From positions 1-46,853 of the IMG/VR virus record IMGVR_UViG_3300022209_000004: a stretch of 46,853 nucleotides of DNA; one strand, given 5' to 3'. Source of the DNA: a virus. Below are positions 6,735 through 14,037 of this stretch, in pieces. The stretch's first letter is position 1, and every line of letters begins with the position of its first letter. The position numbers were made by a program, and so were the translations under genes. A model generated the notes under the pieces. That model did not search any database and had not been told where the DNA came from. It saw nothing but the letters and a program-made list of their open reading frames with translations.

Positions 6735-7556
6735 TTAGTTCCTTTCGTGCCATTCTGCTTGACAGATGTCTTGTATCGGGCAGTATTGGCAGACCCAGAG
6801 GCGGGGGTTGGTGACGCCACTGGAGCCCAGGGTGTGTTCTCCGGTGCGGGGATCGTGGATCTCGATCAGTTCACCGGTGTCGGGATGAGGCATGATGGCG
6901 CGCGGTGACGCCTCCAGCATCCGCTTGAGTTCCCATTGGCCCAGTTCCTCTAAATAGTCGATGTCGTCACAAACCCACTCGGTTCCCCAGCGCGCTATGT
7001 CGTCAATGTTGTAACGTTGCGCATAGGTGAGACTGATGGCTTCTTTGGATACCAGCACCAGGCGGACGTGGTCGAGTCCCAGGGCGTAGGTCGCCAAGGC
7101 AGCTTGGAGCAAATAACGAGGAGTGGGCAGTCGCGGCTCGTTCTCCCATGAGTTGAGTCCGAATAACGACTTGTGTCCGGTGCCTCCCATGGTCTTGATT
7201 TCGATCGCTCCGTTGTCGGCAACAGCATCGACATGGCCGGTTACCCTGCCATTGGCCAAACTGAACGGGACCTCGATTTGCGCCCCACCGGCTGCGAGCA
7301 TGGATTGGATGGCGTCGTGCATGAAGGTGCCGAAGGCAAAGTTGATGGTGGCGCTGGGTTCTTTGATGTCCTCCAATTCCATTACGTCGGCACGGTCTTG
7401 TGTGCGATACCACAGACGGCGGCTGCATACTCCGGCCAGGCTGGCGCGTAGTGGCCGCCATGTCTGGGGCGTGCTGGAAGTCGTGATCTGGTAGCCATCG
7501 TTGAGGTAGTCCACCAGGGCCTTGAGGATGGTGGGCTCGGTTCGTACGAGCTTCAT
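6735..7556 (-). CDS. Cas4/RecB-like PD-(D/E)XK exonuclease with Fe-S cysteines
   Basis: 273 residues from ATG 7556 (GAGGAGG upstream, ATGA overlap). Nuclease motifs are in order: H80 (FMHDAIQ), D110 (GHVDAV), E119-x-K121 (EIKT) and Q151 (QAALATYAL). Four cysteines, C44 near the N-terminus and C256, C259 and C265 at the C-terminus, match the 4Fe-4S ligand layout of Cas4/AddB-type nucleases. Such phage enzymes resect DNA ends for recombination or degrade host DNA. It lies upstream of gp3-like and RusA genes, so a recombination role is likely. There is no CRISPR array nearby. Confidence 0.87.
   Translation of the reverse strand: MKLVRTEPTILKALVDYLNDGYQITTSSTPQTWRPLRASLAGVCSRRLWYRTQDRADVMELEDIKEPSATINFAFGTFMHDAIQSMLAAGGAQIEVPFSLANGRVTGHVDAVADNGAIEIKTMGGTGHKSLFGLNSWENEPRLPTPRYLLQAALATYALGLDHVRLVLVSKEAISLTYAQRYNIDDIARWGTEWVCDDIDYLEELGQWELKRMLEASPRAIMPHPDTGELIEIHDPRTGEHTLGSSGVTNPRLWVCQYCPIQDICQAEWHERN
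6740..6749 (-). promoter_or_regulatory. CACGAAAGGA start-associated motif
   Basis: Exact CACGAAAGGA, 7 bases before the ATG at 6732. It lies inside the last codons of the nuclease gene (His-Glu-Arg), so the motif is kept despite also being coding. Confidence 0.75.
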
Positions 7557-7855
7557 TCGCCCTCCTCGTTGACGATGACCGGGCCGAAGTTCTCGTGGCC
7601 AAGGATGGCAAACAGCAACATATCAAGATTGTCGATCGCGATTGCCACGTCACGACCAAGGCTGAGGCGGTGTCGGGTGGGGCTAAGAAAATGCAGTTGT
7701 GCCGACTCCTGGAAGGTGTCGTCCATAGACTCGCGTGCGGCGCGTGCTGCCTCGTGTGAATGGAACATAATGGCTCTGTATGTGGGGGCCTCCTGCCACC
7801 ACTGAATCACGCTGGTGGTGGCGCCTGAGCCTCGGGGCCGAATGACAATTCTCAT
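7553..7855 (-). CDS. Small protein of unknown function
   Basis: 100 residues from ATG 7855, with GGAG about 10 bases upstream; the 7891 start lies inside the previous gene. It has an early beta segment (MRIVIRPRG), a central helix rich in Ala/Arg/Glu (HEAARAARESMDDTF) and a C-terminal Leu-rich helix. The stop overlaps the nuclease start as ATGA, implying co-translation with the exonuclease. No family is recognised. Confidence 0.62.
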   Translation of the reverse strand: MRIVIRPRGSGATTSVIQWWQEAPTYRAIMFHSHEAARAARESMDDTFQESAQLHFLSPTRHRLSLGRDVAIAIDNLDMLLFAILGHENFGPVIVNEEGE

Positions 7856-7862
7856 TGATTGT

Positions 7863-8267
7863 TCACTCCGCACCGTCTGCGTAGTATTCACCGAGCCAAC
7901 TCTCGGTTGGTTCTGATATCTTCAGACCTGTCCCCCAGCTTCCGATGACTCGGGCGTCGCCTGTGGCAGCATTCCACTCATACCAGATAGTGGGGCCACC
8001 CAGTCCGAAATAGACCTCGATGTGAGTCAGCTCCTTGTCGAAGCCTTTGTAGTAGGGGACCACTTCAAGCGGAGCCTCGGTGAGCCACTGGTCTAGCTGA
8101 CCCCACTGTGTTTCGTCCTCGTCGAGTCCCCAATGCTCGATTTCTGATGCGCGGTCCGCTTCGGGCAAGGTCTCGTCCTCCCACCGGCCCAACGTGATGA
8201 TGGCGGCGGCAAGGTGAGCGACAGAACTCGCCAACTGGTCTTGTAAGTCGTGTTGTGTGGTTGTCAT
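7863..8267 (-). CDS. Small protein of unknown function, Trp/Tyr-rich
   Basis: 134 residues from ATG 8267. This start is set by CACGAAAGGA 8 bases upstream and by the TAATG overlap with the previous stop; the longer frame to 8387 is not supported. The N-terminus is helical (DLQDQLASSVAHLAAAI). The middle is acidic. The C-terminal half is aromatic and beta-like (VPYYKGFDKELTHIEVYF, WYEWNAATGD). No motif is recognised. Confidence 0.62.
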   Translation of the reverse strand: MTTTQHDLQDQLASSVAHLAAAIITLGRWEDETLPEADRASEIEHWGLDEDETQWGQLDQWLTEAPLEVVPYYKGFDKELTHIEVYFGLGGPTIWYEWNAATGDARVIGSWGTGLKISEPTESWLGEYYADGAE

Positions 8268-8506
8268 TAGGCGTTTCCTTTCGTGGGCTGGTGGTGGAGT
8301 CGGGTTCGCTCGATCTCGGCGGCCAGCACTTGGGTGCGAGTGCCGACCACGGCATCGGATGGCAGGTCGGGGCAGTCTCCGCTGCATACGCTGTAGCGAA
8401 GGTGGCCGATGACGGCCAGCAGGCCGTTGTCACCAATGCGCTTATGGCACCAGTAGCAGCATCGGTCGTCGGGGTTGTAGCCCAACCTTTGGTGTAGGCG
8501 CTTCAT
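8267..8506 (-). CDS. Small Cys-rich zinc-finger-like protein
   Basis: 79 residues from ATG 8506 (ATGA overlap with the preceding gene). Cysteines in CCYWCHKR and CSGDC, with a spacing of about 22 residues between pairs, look like a treble-clef or zinc-ribbon site. The C-terminus is helical and basic. It may bind DNA, RNA or a host protein; nothing more specific is visible. Confidence 0.65.
   Translation of the reverse strand: MKRLHQRLGYNPDDRCCYWCHKRIGDNGLLAVIGHLRYSVCSGDCPDLPSDAVVGTRTQVLAAEIERTRLHHQPTKGNA
8276..8285 (-). promoter_or_regulatory. CACGAAAGGA start-associated motif
   Basis: Exact CACGAAAGGA, 8 bases before the ATG at 8267 and inside the end of the upstream gene. Confidence 0.75.
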
Positions 8507-9114
8507 ATCAGGTCTCCGTTGGCCTCTTCTCCGGTCCCGGCGTCTCCGGCGTCATGGGCGATGGCAACATCGACCAGACGATGCAGTTCGGCGGCGGTGA
8601 AGATGTCGGCGGACAATGCCACCATGGTCGATCCGATGAAGTCGATGGCGAATGACAGCAGTTGCTCAGCCATTGCGTCCATCTTGTCGCTGATATCGGC
8701 CGGGATAGTGGCAAAGAATCCTGGCAGGTGGTTCATGGTGGCTTTCAGTTGGTGTTCGGCGCGTCGCAGTTGCTGGCGGACGTGGTCGGGCGACTGTGAT
8801 GGCAGCGACTCCATCGACAGGGCGTCGGCTAGGTCTGCCGGGTCGGTTCCGGTGCTGCGCACTACCGCAATCTGGGTGTGGTAGCGCTCAAAGTTCTCGT
8901 CGATGTCGTCATCGGACAATGGCACGCACTCGGCCACCTTGTAGTCGGATTGAGGGGCCCAGTGCCCGGAGAACACCAGGGAGGCGGCTCCCAGGCGGGG
9001 TTGATAGGCGGTCTCAAGGGTCATGCCATCGGGATACCGGGTGTGGCAGATGATGGTCTCGTTGTCTCTGCCGTCGATCGCGGCTTGGAACTCAATTTCT
9101 GGGCTATCTGTCAC
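8503..9114 (-). CDS. Acidic helical protein of unknown function
   Basis: 203 residues if it starts at GTG 9114, which has GGAGG six bases upstream. The in-frame start at 9180 would overlap the upstream gene by more than 70 bases. The N-terminal half looks beta-rich (ETIICHTRYPDGMTLETAY). The second half is helical, including QQLRRAEHQLKATMNHL and a hydrophobic helix near residues 150-175. The acidic C-terminus ends in ANGDLI. No family is recognised. Confidence 0.65.
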   Translation of the reverse strand: MTDSPEIEFQAAIDGRDNETIICHTRYPDGMTLETAYQPRLGAASLVFSGHWAPQSDYKVAECVPLSDDDIDENFERYHTQIAVVRSTGTDPADLADALSMESLPSQSPDHVRQQLRRAEHQLKATMNHLPGFFATIPADISDKMDAMAEQLLSFAIDFIGSTMVALSADIFTAAELHRLVDVAIAHDAGDAGTGEEANGDLI

Positions 9115-9358
9115 TTGTGGCCTCCAGTGTGCGGGCGATGCTGAGTGCGTACTCAACCAGTTCGTTGATGTTGTCGTCACTGAGCTGGGCGACCGACAGG
9201 GCGGTGATCTGAGCCACGGTTTGAGCGATCAGAGTCGCCAGCCATGGGTGGGTGGTGGCGGCGTAGAAGTCAAGATCGGCGGGGGCTGGTGGATAGTCTT
9301 CGAGCTTCACATCTGACAGGGCGGCCAGCTTCTGAAGCCATAGTGGTGTGCTTGTCAT
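9104..9358 (-). CDS. Small helical protein of unknown function
   Basis: 84 residues from ATG 9358, preceded by CACGAAAGGA at 6 bases. Mostly helical, with a Leu/Val/Ala-rich segment (TLIAQTVAQITALSVAQL) and an acidic stretch DDNINELVEYAL. It overlaps the next gene by 11 bases. No function is recognised. Confidence 0.65.
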   Translation of the reverse strand: MTSTPLWLQKLAALSDVKLEDYPPAPADLDFYAATTHPWLATLIAQTVAQITALSVAQLSDDNINELVEYALSIARTLEATSDR

Positions 9359-9510
9359 GAGCGGTCCTTTCGTGAGTGTTTGTGGTGACGACGAATGTCG
9401 TGTGGATGTCGTCGCCGCATGGTGCCGGGACCAGGGCCTATGACACCAATCAGGGTGTGACCATTTATGGTTGGCACTTGACTGGTGTCGGCCTCGGTCT
9501 TGATTGTCAT
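9355..9510 (-). CDS. Small basic protein, first gene of the recombination operon
   Basis: 51 residues from ATG 9510, with AGGAGG six bases upstream. It lies about 28 bases downstream of the predicted transcription start of the promoter at 9545-9572. The N-terminal half contains a Gly/Pro-rich turn (VIGPGPGTM). The C-terminal half is a run of Arg and His (RRRHPHDIRRHHKHSRKDR) that looks like a nucleic-acid-binding tail. The stop overlaps the next ATG (ATGA). Strong ribosome site and coupling make it a credible gene despite its size. Confidence 0.68.
   Translation of the reverse strand: MTIKTEADTSQVPTINGHTLIGVIGPGPGTMRRRHPHDIRRHHKHSRKDRS
9365..9374 (-). promoter_or_regulatory. CACGAAAGGA start-associated motif
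   Basis: Exact CACGAAAGGA, 6 bases before the ATG at 9358 and inside the coding end of the small basic protein. Confidence 0.75.
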
Positions 9511-9544
9511 ATGGGACCTCCTGGGTGGTTGTCTATCTGAGTAC

Positions 9545-9572
9545 AGTATACACGAATGAGTCGTATTTGCAA
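9545..9572 (-). promoter_or_regulatory. Leftward sigma70-type promoter for the recombination block
   Basis: On the minus strand, TTGCAA (9572-9567), a 16-base spacer and TATACT (9550-9545). The predicted start is near 9538, shortly before the AGGAGG of the gene at 9510. The same TTGCAA -35 box occurs in the promoter at 20544-20572. Confidence 0.65.
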
Positions 9573-9714
9573 GTGATTTCTGTGTTTTGTCTGGGCTGCG
9601 GGAATTGCGTTGGCGTCAGTGTTCGTGGCATTGTTATAGGCGCGGTTTGGGTTGGTGTTCGCGTTGGGCTTGGGGTTGGTGGCGGGCCGGACCCCGGCGG
9701 GTCGTCACAACATC

Positions 9715-9758
9715 CACGGAACCCATTACCGGGAGTACTAACAGCAATGGGCTCCGTG
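9715..9758. terminator. Hairpin after the pentapeptide gene, possible terminator
   Basis: Arms of 15 bases (9715-9729 and 9744-9758) match at 13 positions, with the other two able to form G-U pairs, around a loop of 14 bases. It starts just after the leftward stop at 9763. No U-run follows, so termination by this structure alone is uncertain. The surrounding gap (9573-9762) shows no gene. Confidence 0.5.
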
Positions 9759-9762
9759 CATC

Positions 9763-10473
9763 TCATGACACCACCCCCTCCATATTCGCATCCCAGAAGT
9801 TCGCATCCCTCAAATTCGCACCCTTCAAATGCGCACCCGTCAAGTCCGCACTCCCCAAGTCCGCACTCCTCAAGTTCGCACCCCTCAAATTCGCAACCGT
9901 CAGGTTCGCAACCGTCAGGTTCGCACCCCCCAAGTCCGCACTCCACAAGTCCGCACCCTCCAAGTTCGCACCCCTCAAGTTCGCACGCTCCAAGTTCGCA
10001 CCCGTTAAGTCCGCACCCTTCAAGTTTGCACCCTCCAAGTTCGCACCCCACAAGTTCGCACCTCCCAAGTTCGCACCTCCCAACATCGCGCCTTCCATGT
10101 TCGCATTATGCCCGTTGTGTCGAATAGCCTCGATCAGATCCACAGGACCCGCCACCCACACTCGCTGTGCCTTCCGTTTCCCATCTTCCCACTCCGACGA
10201 TGCAGGCTCAATACCAACCAACAAACAATATGCTGCGCTGTGACCTCCGCTTTGAGCCGCCTTAATCGTGTTCGCTACATGCAACCCCCCCGGTTCGCAT
10301 ACGGCAGGATTAAATGGTTCATGGTCCGTAATCCAGCGGCGACCCGGTTGCCACCAACTAAACCCACCGTACGTGGTCCAGTCAGGATTTAGGAACTTGA
10401 TCGCCGGTTCCAAACCCTCAGGTAGCGTGTACGAGTGCCCCTCTAACACATCAATAATCGAACGGTTACTCAT
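9763..10473 (-). CDS. Pentapeptide-repeat protein with N-terminal domain
   Basis: 236 residues from ATG 10473, with GGAAGGAG upstream; the longer frame to 10719 overlaps another gene. Residues 1-120 form a separate domain with FNPAVCEPGGLHVANTIKAA and a Trp-rich stretch, reminiscent of the DUF7666-type domain. From about residue 125 there are about 22 tandem A(N/D)LxG pentapeptides. These build a right-handed square beta-helix; some family members mimic DNA and inhibit gyrase. A role in protecting or redirecting host gyrase or another DNA protein is possible but unproven. The 15-base coding period makes the DNA look repetitive. Confidence 0.85.
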   Translation of the reverse strand: MSNRSIIDVLEGHSYTLPEGLEPAIKFLNPDWTTYGGFSWWQPGRRWITDHEPFNPAVCEPGGLHVANTIKAAQSGGHSAAYCLLVGIEPASSEWEDGKRKAQRVWVAGPVDLIEAIRHNGHNANMEGAMLGGANLGGANLWGANLEGANLKGADLTGANLERANLRGANLEGADLWSADLGGANLTVANLTVANLRGANLRSADLGSADLTGAHLKGANLRDANFWDANMEGVVS

Positions 10474-10501
10474 GAAATTACTCCTTCCCAAGCAACATGA
10501 T

Positions 10502-10759
10502 TTAGTAGTTGTCCAGGATCTCGACCGCGAGACGGTGTCCCATTGTTGCGTAGCTGTCGAAAAACCTTTGACGATCAAAGTTCGGATTATTGGCCTGGCA
10601 TACGTCGGCCAGGCTGCGGATGATGTCGTGGGCGGCCTGGATGGTAAGCTCCGACAATTCCCAAGCGTTGATCGAATCGTCGGGTATCGTATGGAGGGTT
10701 TCGTGGCGGCCGTAAACAACGGCAGCGATAATCGCGAGGAAGTCTTTTCGGGTCATCAT
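10502..10759 (-). CDS. Small conserved phage-type protein of unknown function
   Basis: 85 residues from ATG 10759 (ATGATG; the second ATG overlaps the upstream stop). CACGAAAGGA precedes it by 9 bases. The segment near the C-terminus (ANNPNFDRQRFFDSY) resembles a motif common in small phage proteins of unknown function (NPxFDxxRF). The N-terminal helix starts TRKDFLAIIAAVVYG. It lies between a secreted protein and the pentapeptide gene. Confidence 0.68.
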   Translation of the reverse strand: MMTRKDFLAIIAAVVYGRHETLHTIPDDSINAWELSELTIQAAHDIIRSLADVCQANNPNFDRQRFFDSYATMGHRLAVEILDNY

Positions 10760-11199
10760 TGTCTTTTGTCCTTTCGTGTAAGTTGGATTTTGTCCGGCAG
10801 CCATAGGGCGGGGATGTCGATGTGGCTGATGATGGTCAAGCAATAGTCGTCGACAACAAAGCCGATGACTTGGTCCCAGGTGGTGCAGTTACCGGTGGGG
10901 TCGGTCTTTTGGAGATGTCTGAGTCGAAGTTCTGTGAGAGTGAGGACTTCTTCGTCGGTTAGTTGGGCTAGTCGTTCGCGCCAGACGGTGGCGGCCTCGA
11001 TGCCGTGTATCAACTCGATGTGAATCGGCGAGATACAGCGGTCCGCGCGCTGGAGCCCGGCGGATCCGAACTCGTCGATGCATATGGTTGGAGGTTGGTG
11101 GGCTGCTTCTGGCAGCAACGACGCCGTTAGGGCCGCTGCTGCCAGAAGTGCTATCGCCAGGCGTTTGACGTTTATCGGTCGCCTGCTTCGTGAAGGCAC
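10756..11199 (-). CDS. Secreted or membrane-anchored Cys-containing protein
   Basis: 147 residues from GTG 11199, the only plausible start seen; it overlaps the end of the AAA+ gene by 28 bases. Residues 1-12 are basic, followed by a hydrophobic core (LAIALLAAAALTASLL) typical of a signal peptide or anchor. The mature part has four spaced cysteines (near CIDE, RCIS, NCTT, YCLT) that could form disulphides outside the cell. It ends with a basic tail. Function unknown; superinfection exclusion or envelope modification are possibilities only. Confidence 0.66.
   Translation of the reverse strand: MPSRSRRPINVKRLAIALLAAAALTASLLPEAAHQPPTICIDEFGSAGLQRADRCISPIHIELIHGIEAATVWRERLAQLTDEEVLTLTELRLRHLQKTDPTGNCTTWDQVIGFVVDDYCLTIISHIDIPALWLPDKIQLTRKDKRQ
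10769..10778 (-). promoter_or_regulatory. CACGAAAGGA start-associated motif
   Basis: Exact CACGAAAGGA, 9 bases before the ATG at 10759 and inside the coding end of the secreted-protein gene. Confidence 0.72.
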
Positions 11200-12572
11200 T
11201 CGTTGACTACTTCGGCGAGTGCTGCGTCCAGTGCGGGCCGTGGTTTGGCTTCGACCTGATTCATGAGATTGAACTGGGGTCTTAGGCCCGCGGCCGCATC
11301 GGTGAGATGCTCAGTCGTGATCACCGTGTCGAGGCTTTCCGACGTGGCGATTGCATACCTGACGCTTCGGTCGATTGCCTCCTTGATGAAGGCGGGCAGG
11401 TAGTCCGACATTGCCTCAGCCACGTTGTCGTAGTTGACGGAGGGGTCGAGGCGATCGGGCGGTACGATCGTTTGCACGAATCGTGTAATTGCGGCCTTGT
11501 CGGGTTTGCCGATCTCGACCAGTGCGTCAAGGCGGCCGGGGCGGATCATTCCCTTCTCGATCCTTTCTGGGTAGTTGGTGGTGAGAATGATCTGTAGCTG
11601 ACTCGATTTGGAGCCGATGCCGTCGAACATGTCGAGCAACTTTGAGACTCCTCCTCGGCCGTCGGTTCGGGCGGCGATTTGGGCTGTTCTTTCGTCCGCG
11701 TCCTCGATGAACACCACCGCAGGCTCATACAGTCGGGCCGTGGTGAGGGTGTGGTCGATGTCGTCTTGGGGGCGGCAATACACGAACGTCCAGCCGTTCT
11801 GCTCGCAGATCTGAGCGGTCAGCATGGCGGCCAGGGTCTTGCCGGTGCCAAACGGGCCATGGAGCAATACCGCGCGTTTGAGCGGTAACCCGGCCTCGCG
11901 CAGGAGATGCGTGTGTTTGATCGGACTCCATATGTGCGTGTCGAGTTGGCGCTGGGTCTCGCCGGAGTAGATGACGTTGTCGGGATCGACTGCGTTGGTG
12001 TCGAGGAACTTCATCGCTCCGTCGAAGGCCTGGCCTCGGTAGATGCTGGTGGTCTGTAGGTGCGCTTCAATGGCGTTGAAGAGCCCGTAGATGGCATCGG
12101 CGTGTTGGGCTTGGGCTTCCACATAGATGAGGAAGAGTCCTCGGCGTGACTGCTGCATCTCAAAGGTGGCGTTCATCATTGGAACGTAGATGGAACCCCA
12201 AGGGACCGACACGGTGCGGCCGTGGCCGACCTCGACCTCGCGCATCTCGGGAGGCTGGCTTCCGAAGAATGTCTCGCGCGCTTGAGCGAGGCCAGGCGCA
12301 CCGGTGACCTTGAGCAGAACTTCAGAGAAGGCAACCGCCCCGTCGTCGGGCAGATACTGGAACTCTCTGGTGTAGCTGCGAACCTGTGTCATTTGCTCGT
12401 AGTAGTCGTTCACGAACGCGACTGCGCTGCGCAGAGTCATGGTGGCGGGGAGTACGAACTCCTTACCTTTTCGGGTAATGCGATCGTGATCGACCGTGTG
12501 ATCGCTCATAGTGGCGAGATGTTCCAAGATCTGTTTCGTCGACAGGGTGGTTGTTTTTGCCGTGGTGGCCAT
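11172..12572 (-). CDS. AAA+ ATPase, classic (FtsH/Cdc48-like) clade
   Basis: 466 residues from ATG 12572, with AAAGGAG about 11 bases upstream. The N-terminal 200 residues are a distinct domain without a recognised family. The AAA module has Walker A GPFGTGKT (239-246), Walker B VVFIEDAD (287-294), sensor 1 ILTTN (329-333) and the second region of homology GMIRPGRLD (341-349) with arginine fingers. A helical lid follows. Such proteins form hexamers that unfold or remodel protein substrates. In a phage it may act on replication or capsid proteins, or unfold host factors; the target is unknown. No protease domain is attached. Confidence 0.88.
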   Translation of the reverse strand: MATTAKTTTLSTKQILEHLATMSDHTVDHDRITRKGKEFVLPATMTLRSAVAFVNDYYEQMTQVRSYTREFQYLPDDGAVAFSEVLLKVTGAPGLAQARETFFGSQPPEMREVEVGHGRTVSVPWGSIYVPMMNATFEMQQSRRGLFLIYVEAQAQHADAIYGLFNAIEAHLQTTSIYRGQAFDGAMKFLDTNAVDPDNVIYSGETQRQLDTHIWSPIKHTHLLREAGLPLKRAVLLHGPFGTGKTLAAMLTAQICEQNGWTFVYCRPQDDIDHTLTTARLYEPAVVFIEDADERTAQIAARTDGRGGVSKLLDMFDGIGSKSSQLQIILTTNYPERIEKGMIRPGRLDALVEIGKPDKAAITRFVQTIVPPDRLDPSVNYDNVAEAMSDYLPAFIKEAIDRSVRYAIATSESLDTVITTEHLTDAAAGLRPQFNLMNQVEAKPRPALDAALAEVVNECLHEAGDR

Positions 12573-12623
12573 GGTTGCATGGCTCCTTTCTTGAGGTGTT
12601 GTGTCAATTGCCTGGGCTAACGG

Positions 12624-13016
12624 TTAAATGGGGTCGATTTGGTCTCCTTTCCGGAATTGGCTTCCGCCCCACGATGCGAGGCGGGCTACTACCTTGGCCG
12701 CGTCTGTGGGGACGGTGGCGTCCAGTTCTAGGTGGGCGATTGTGTGCCATAGATAGTCAATGTGCTCGGTGATGGATTCGAGGACGTTGAGGGCGTCGTG
12801 CTCCAGTAGAAACACGATCTTGGCAGGATCTCCTGATTCGAGGGTGTGGGCGAAGTCGTCCCACATTATCGACAGCGTTTGCTGGCATCGTTCGGCCAGG
12901 TCGTAAAGGTCGATCTGGTCATGGGTGGTAGGGCTGATGGTAAACCAGTGAGACGCGAAGGTCTCGTCGGTCCATTGGGCGGGTGTTGGAGGCAGCTCCT
13001 CCAGGTTGTATTTCAC
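12624..13016 (-). CDS. Helical protein of unknown function
   Basis: 130 residues from GTG 13016, with ACGAAAGGA 8 bases upstream and a promoter at 13060-13087. Largely helical and acidic in the middle (HDQIDLYDLAERCQQTLSIMWDDF), with a short basic C-terminal end. No motif is recognised. It directly precedes the AAA+ ATPase gene (51-base gap), so it may be an adaptor or partner. Confidence 0.68.
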   Translation of the reverse strand: MKYNLEELPPTPAQWTDETFASHWFTISPTTHDQIDLYDLAERCQQTLSIMWDDFAHTLESGDPAKIVFLLEHDALNVLESITEHIDYLWHTIAHLELDATVPTDAAKVVARLASWGGSQFRKGDQIDPI

Positions 13017-13024
13017 GGCACTTG

Positions 13025-13033
13025 TCCTTTCGT
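13025..13033 (-). promoter_or_regulatory. ACGAAAGGA start-associated motif
   Basis: Nine-base version of the recurring motif, 8 bases before the GTG at 13016. Confidence 0.7.
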
Positions 13034-13059
13034 TTCGTGCGGTTGCGTTTGTGGTTACA

Positions 13060-13087
13060 AATGTATCACAATGATGAGGAAAGTCAA
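13060..13087 (-). promoter_or_regulatory. Leftward sigma70-type promoter before the AAA+ block
   Basis: On the minus strand, TTGACT (13087-13082), a 16-base spacer and TACATT (13065-13060). The predicted start is near 13053, about 37 bases before the GTG at 13016. The -35 box differs from consensus by one base. A TGTGATACA segment across the -10 could bind a regulator. Confidence 0.55.
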
Positions 13088-13150
13088 CCGATTACTTTCG
13101 GCCGGCGTTTGTCCTCGCGGGTCCGAGGGTCTTGACTTGCAAGTAGCAAG

Positions 13151-13189
13151 GTCGGCCTCACCGGGCTGGGATTGCGATGAGGCCGACCC
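13151..13189. terminator. Perfect 11-bp hairpin downstream of the 13209 gene
   Basis: GGTCGGCCTCA at 13151-13161 pairs exactly with TGAGGCCGACC at 13179-13189 across a 17-base loop. Outer GTAGC/GCTAC pairs extend it after a small internal loop. It lies between the leftward stop at 13209 and the promoter at 13060-13087, so it probably ends or processes the upstream leftward transcript. No strong U-tract is seen. The rest of the 192-base gap has no gene. Confidence 0.6.
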
Positions 13190-13208
13190 GCTACGGAGGT
13201 GGGGAGGC

Positions 13209-13610
13209 TTACGCAACAGCCTCCTTCGGTGCGGTTTGAGCAGCTACTGCCGCCAGAACGTCTTCGTCCTCCACTAGCTCGTAGTGAGGATAGGCTTGAG
13301 CATCGGAGCTGATCTTCATCAGCCTGCCAACAGCGGCTTGGCGCTGTTCCCAAGCTTGGGCAACCTGGCTCTGGACATGTGTCCAAAAGATCAGGGTGTT
13401 ACCAGCGGGCTGGAAACTCTTGGTCTTGGGGTCGAAGAGTTCGACCTTGCAGTTGAGCGTCTCGCGAGGCCCAAAATCACGGTGATTGATCACCTTCACA
13501 TCCAGCCTTGCTCCAGGAGAGCTTAAAGCCACAATCTTTCCGAGAAGGTCAGCGGCACGCAGACCTTCGGTTCTTTCTTCTGGCCGTGGGGCCACACCAT
13601 ACGTTGTCAT
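13209..13610 (-). CDS. Putative OB-fold / single-strand DNA-binding-like protein
   Basis: 133 residues from ATG 13610, preceded by CACGAAAGGA at 8 bases. The middle (about residues 17-110) shows alternating beta strands, such as LLGKIVALS, ARLDVKVINHRDF, LNCKVELFD and TLIFWTHVQSQV. An acidic Ala-rich tail follows (VEDEDVLAAVAA). This strand pattern plus an acidic tail suggests an OB-fold ssDNA-binding protein, but the sequence lacks a decisive SSB signature. It may have its own transcript, ended by the hairpin at 13151-13189. Confidence 0.6.
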   Translation of the reverse strand: MTTYGVAPRPEERTEGLRAADLLGKIVALSSPGARLDVKVINHRDFGPRETLNCKVELFDPKTKSFQPAGNTLIFWTHVQSQVAQAWEQRQAAVGRLMKISSDAQAYPHYELVEDEDVLAAVAAQTAPKEAVA

Positions 13611-13618
13611 CTCAATAA

Positions 13619-13628
13619 TCCTTTCGTG
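13619..13628 (-). promoter_or_regulatory. CACGAAAGGA start-associated motif
   Basis: Exact CACGAAAGGA, 8 bases before the ATG at 13610. Just upstream (13637-13656) the sequence GAGTTAA occurs twice, separated by TAAA, which could be a regulator site. Confidence 0.72.
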
Positions 13629-13670
13629 TGAGATGCTTAACTCTTTATTAACTCAACCCTGGGCAGTGAA

Positions 13671-13937
13671 TCAAAACCAAGCCCTTATCTCACCTCTCTT
13701 TCCTTCCTCGTCATTCAAGTCATGGCGATAATCGGTCAACCAAAACTCTTCTTGTACAACCCCTTCAGGCACCTCCCAACGCTGCGTGTACTGCGTGTCT
13801 GCGTCTACATAGCCATAAGAGGACTCCGTGCTAACCAACCTATCAACCACCTCGCGATCCAACGGAGTGGAAGGAGGAGACGGCGGTGTAGCGGAGTGGC
13901 GGAGGGGCTGGGAGTCTGAAGTGAGTGTATGTTCCAT
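13671..13937 (-). CDS. Small acidic protein, probable
   Basis: 88 residues from ATG 13937. The first 30 residues are Ser/Pro/Thr-rich and probably disordered. The rest is a compact segment with Tyr, Trp and acidic residues (SSYGYVDADTQYTQRW, EEFWLTDYRHDL). No clear ribosome site is seen and it borders the non-coding region, so this is less certain than its neighbours. Function unknown. Confidence 0.45.
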   Translation of the reverse strand: MEHTLTSDSQPLRHSATPPSPPSTPLDREVVDRLVSTESSYGYVDADTQYTQRWEVPEGVVQEEFWLTDYRHDLNDEEGKRGEIRAWF

Positions 13938-13970
13938 GGAGCCGTGTTGCCACGGAGGAGGCGTGGCGTC

Positions 13971-14037
13971 AATAGGTCGGGCGACAAGGAGCCGCTAGCG
14001 GCGACTGCTATTTGCGAAGCAAATAGGTCGGGCGACA
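13971..14037. repeat. Iteron-like direct repeats with palindromes between them
   Basis: AATAGGTCGGGCGACA occurs exactly at 13971-13986 and 14022-14037. Between them are the palindrome GCCGCTAGCGGC (13991-14002) and the hairpin TATTTGC-GAA-GCAAATA (14009-14025). A related sequence AATAGGCTCCGACAC follows near 14162-14176 and leads into CCGACA-CA-TGTCGG (14170-14183). Confidence 0.6.

Noticed and set aside
9770-10110. Regular 15-base repeats on the plus strand, looking like a CRISPR or minisatellite, with a Ser/His/Pro-rich plus-strand frame
   Set aside because: The period and composition are those of pentapeptide codons A(N/D)LxG read on the minus strand in a gene with a good start. There are no spacers, and the plus-strand frame is only its mirror.
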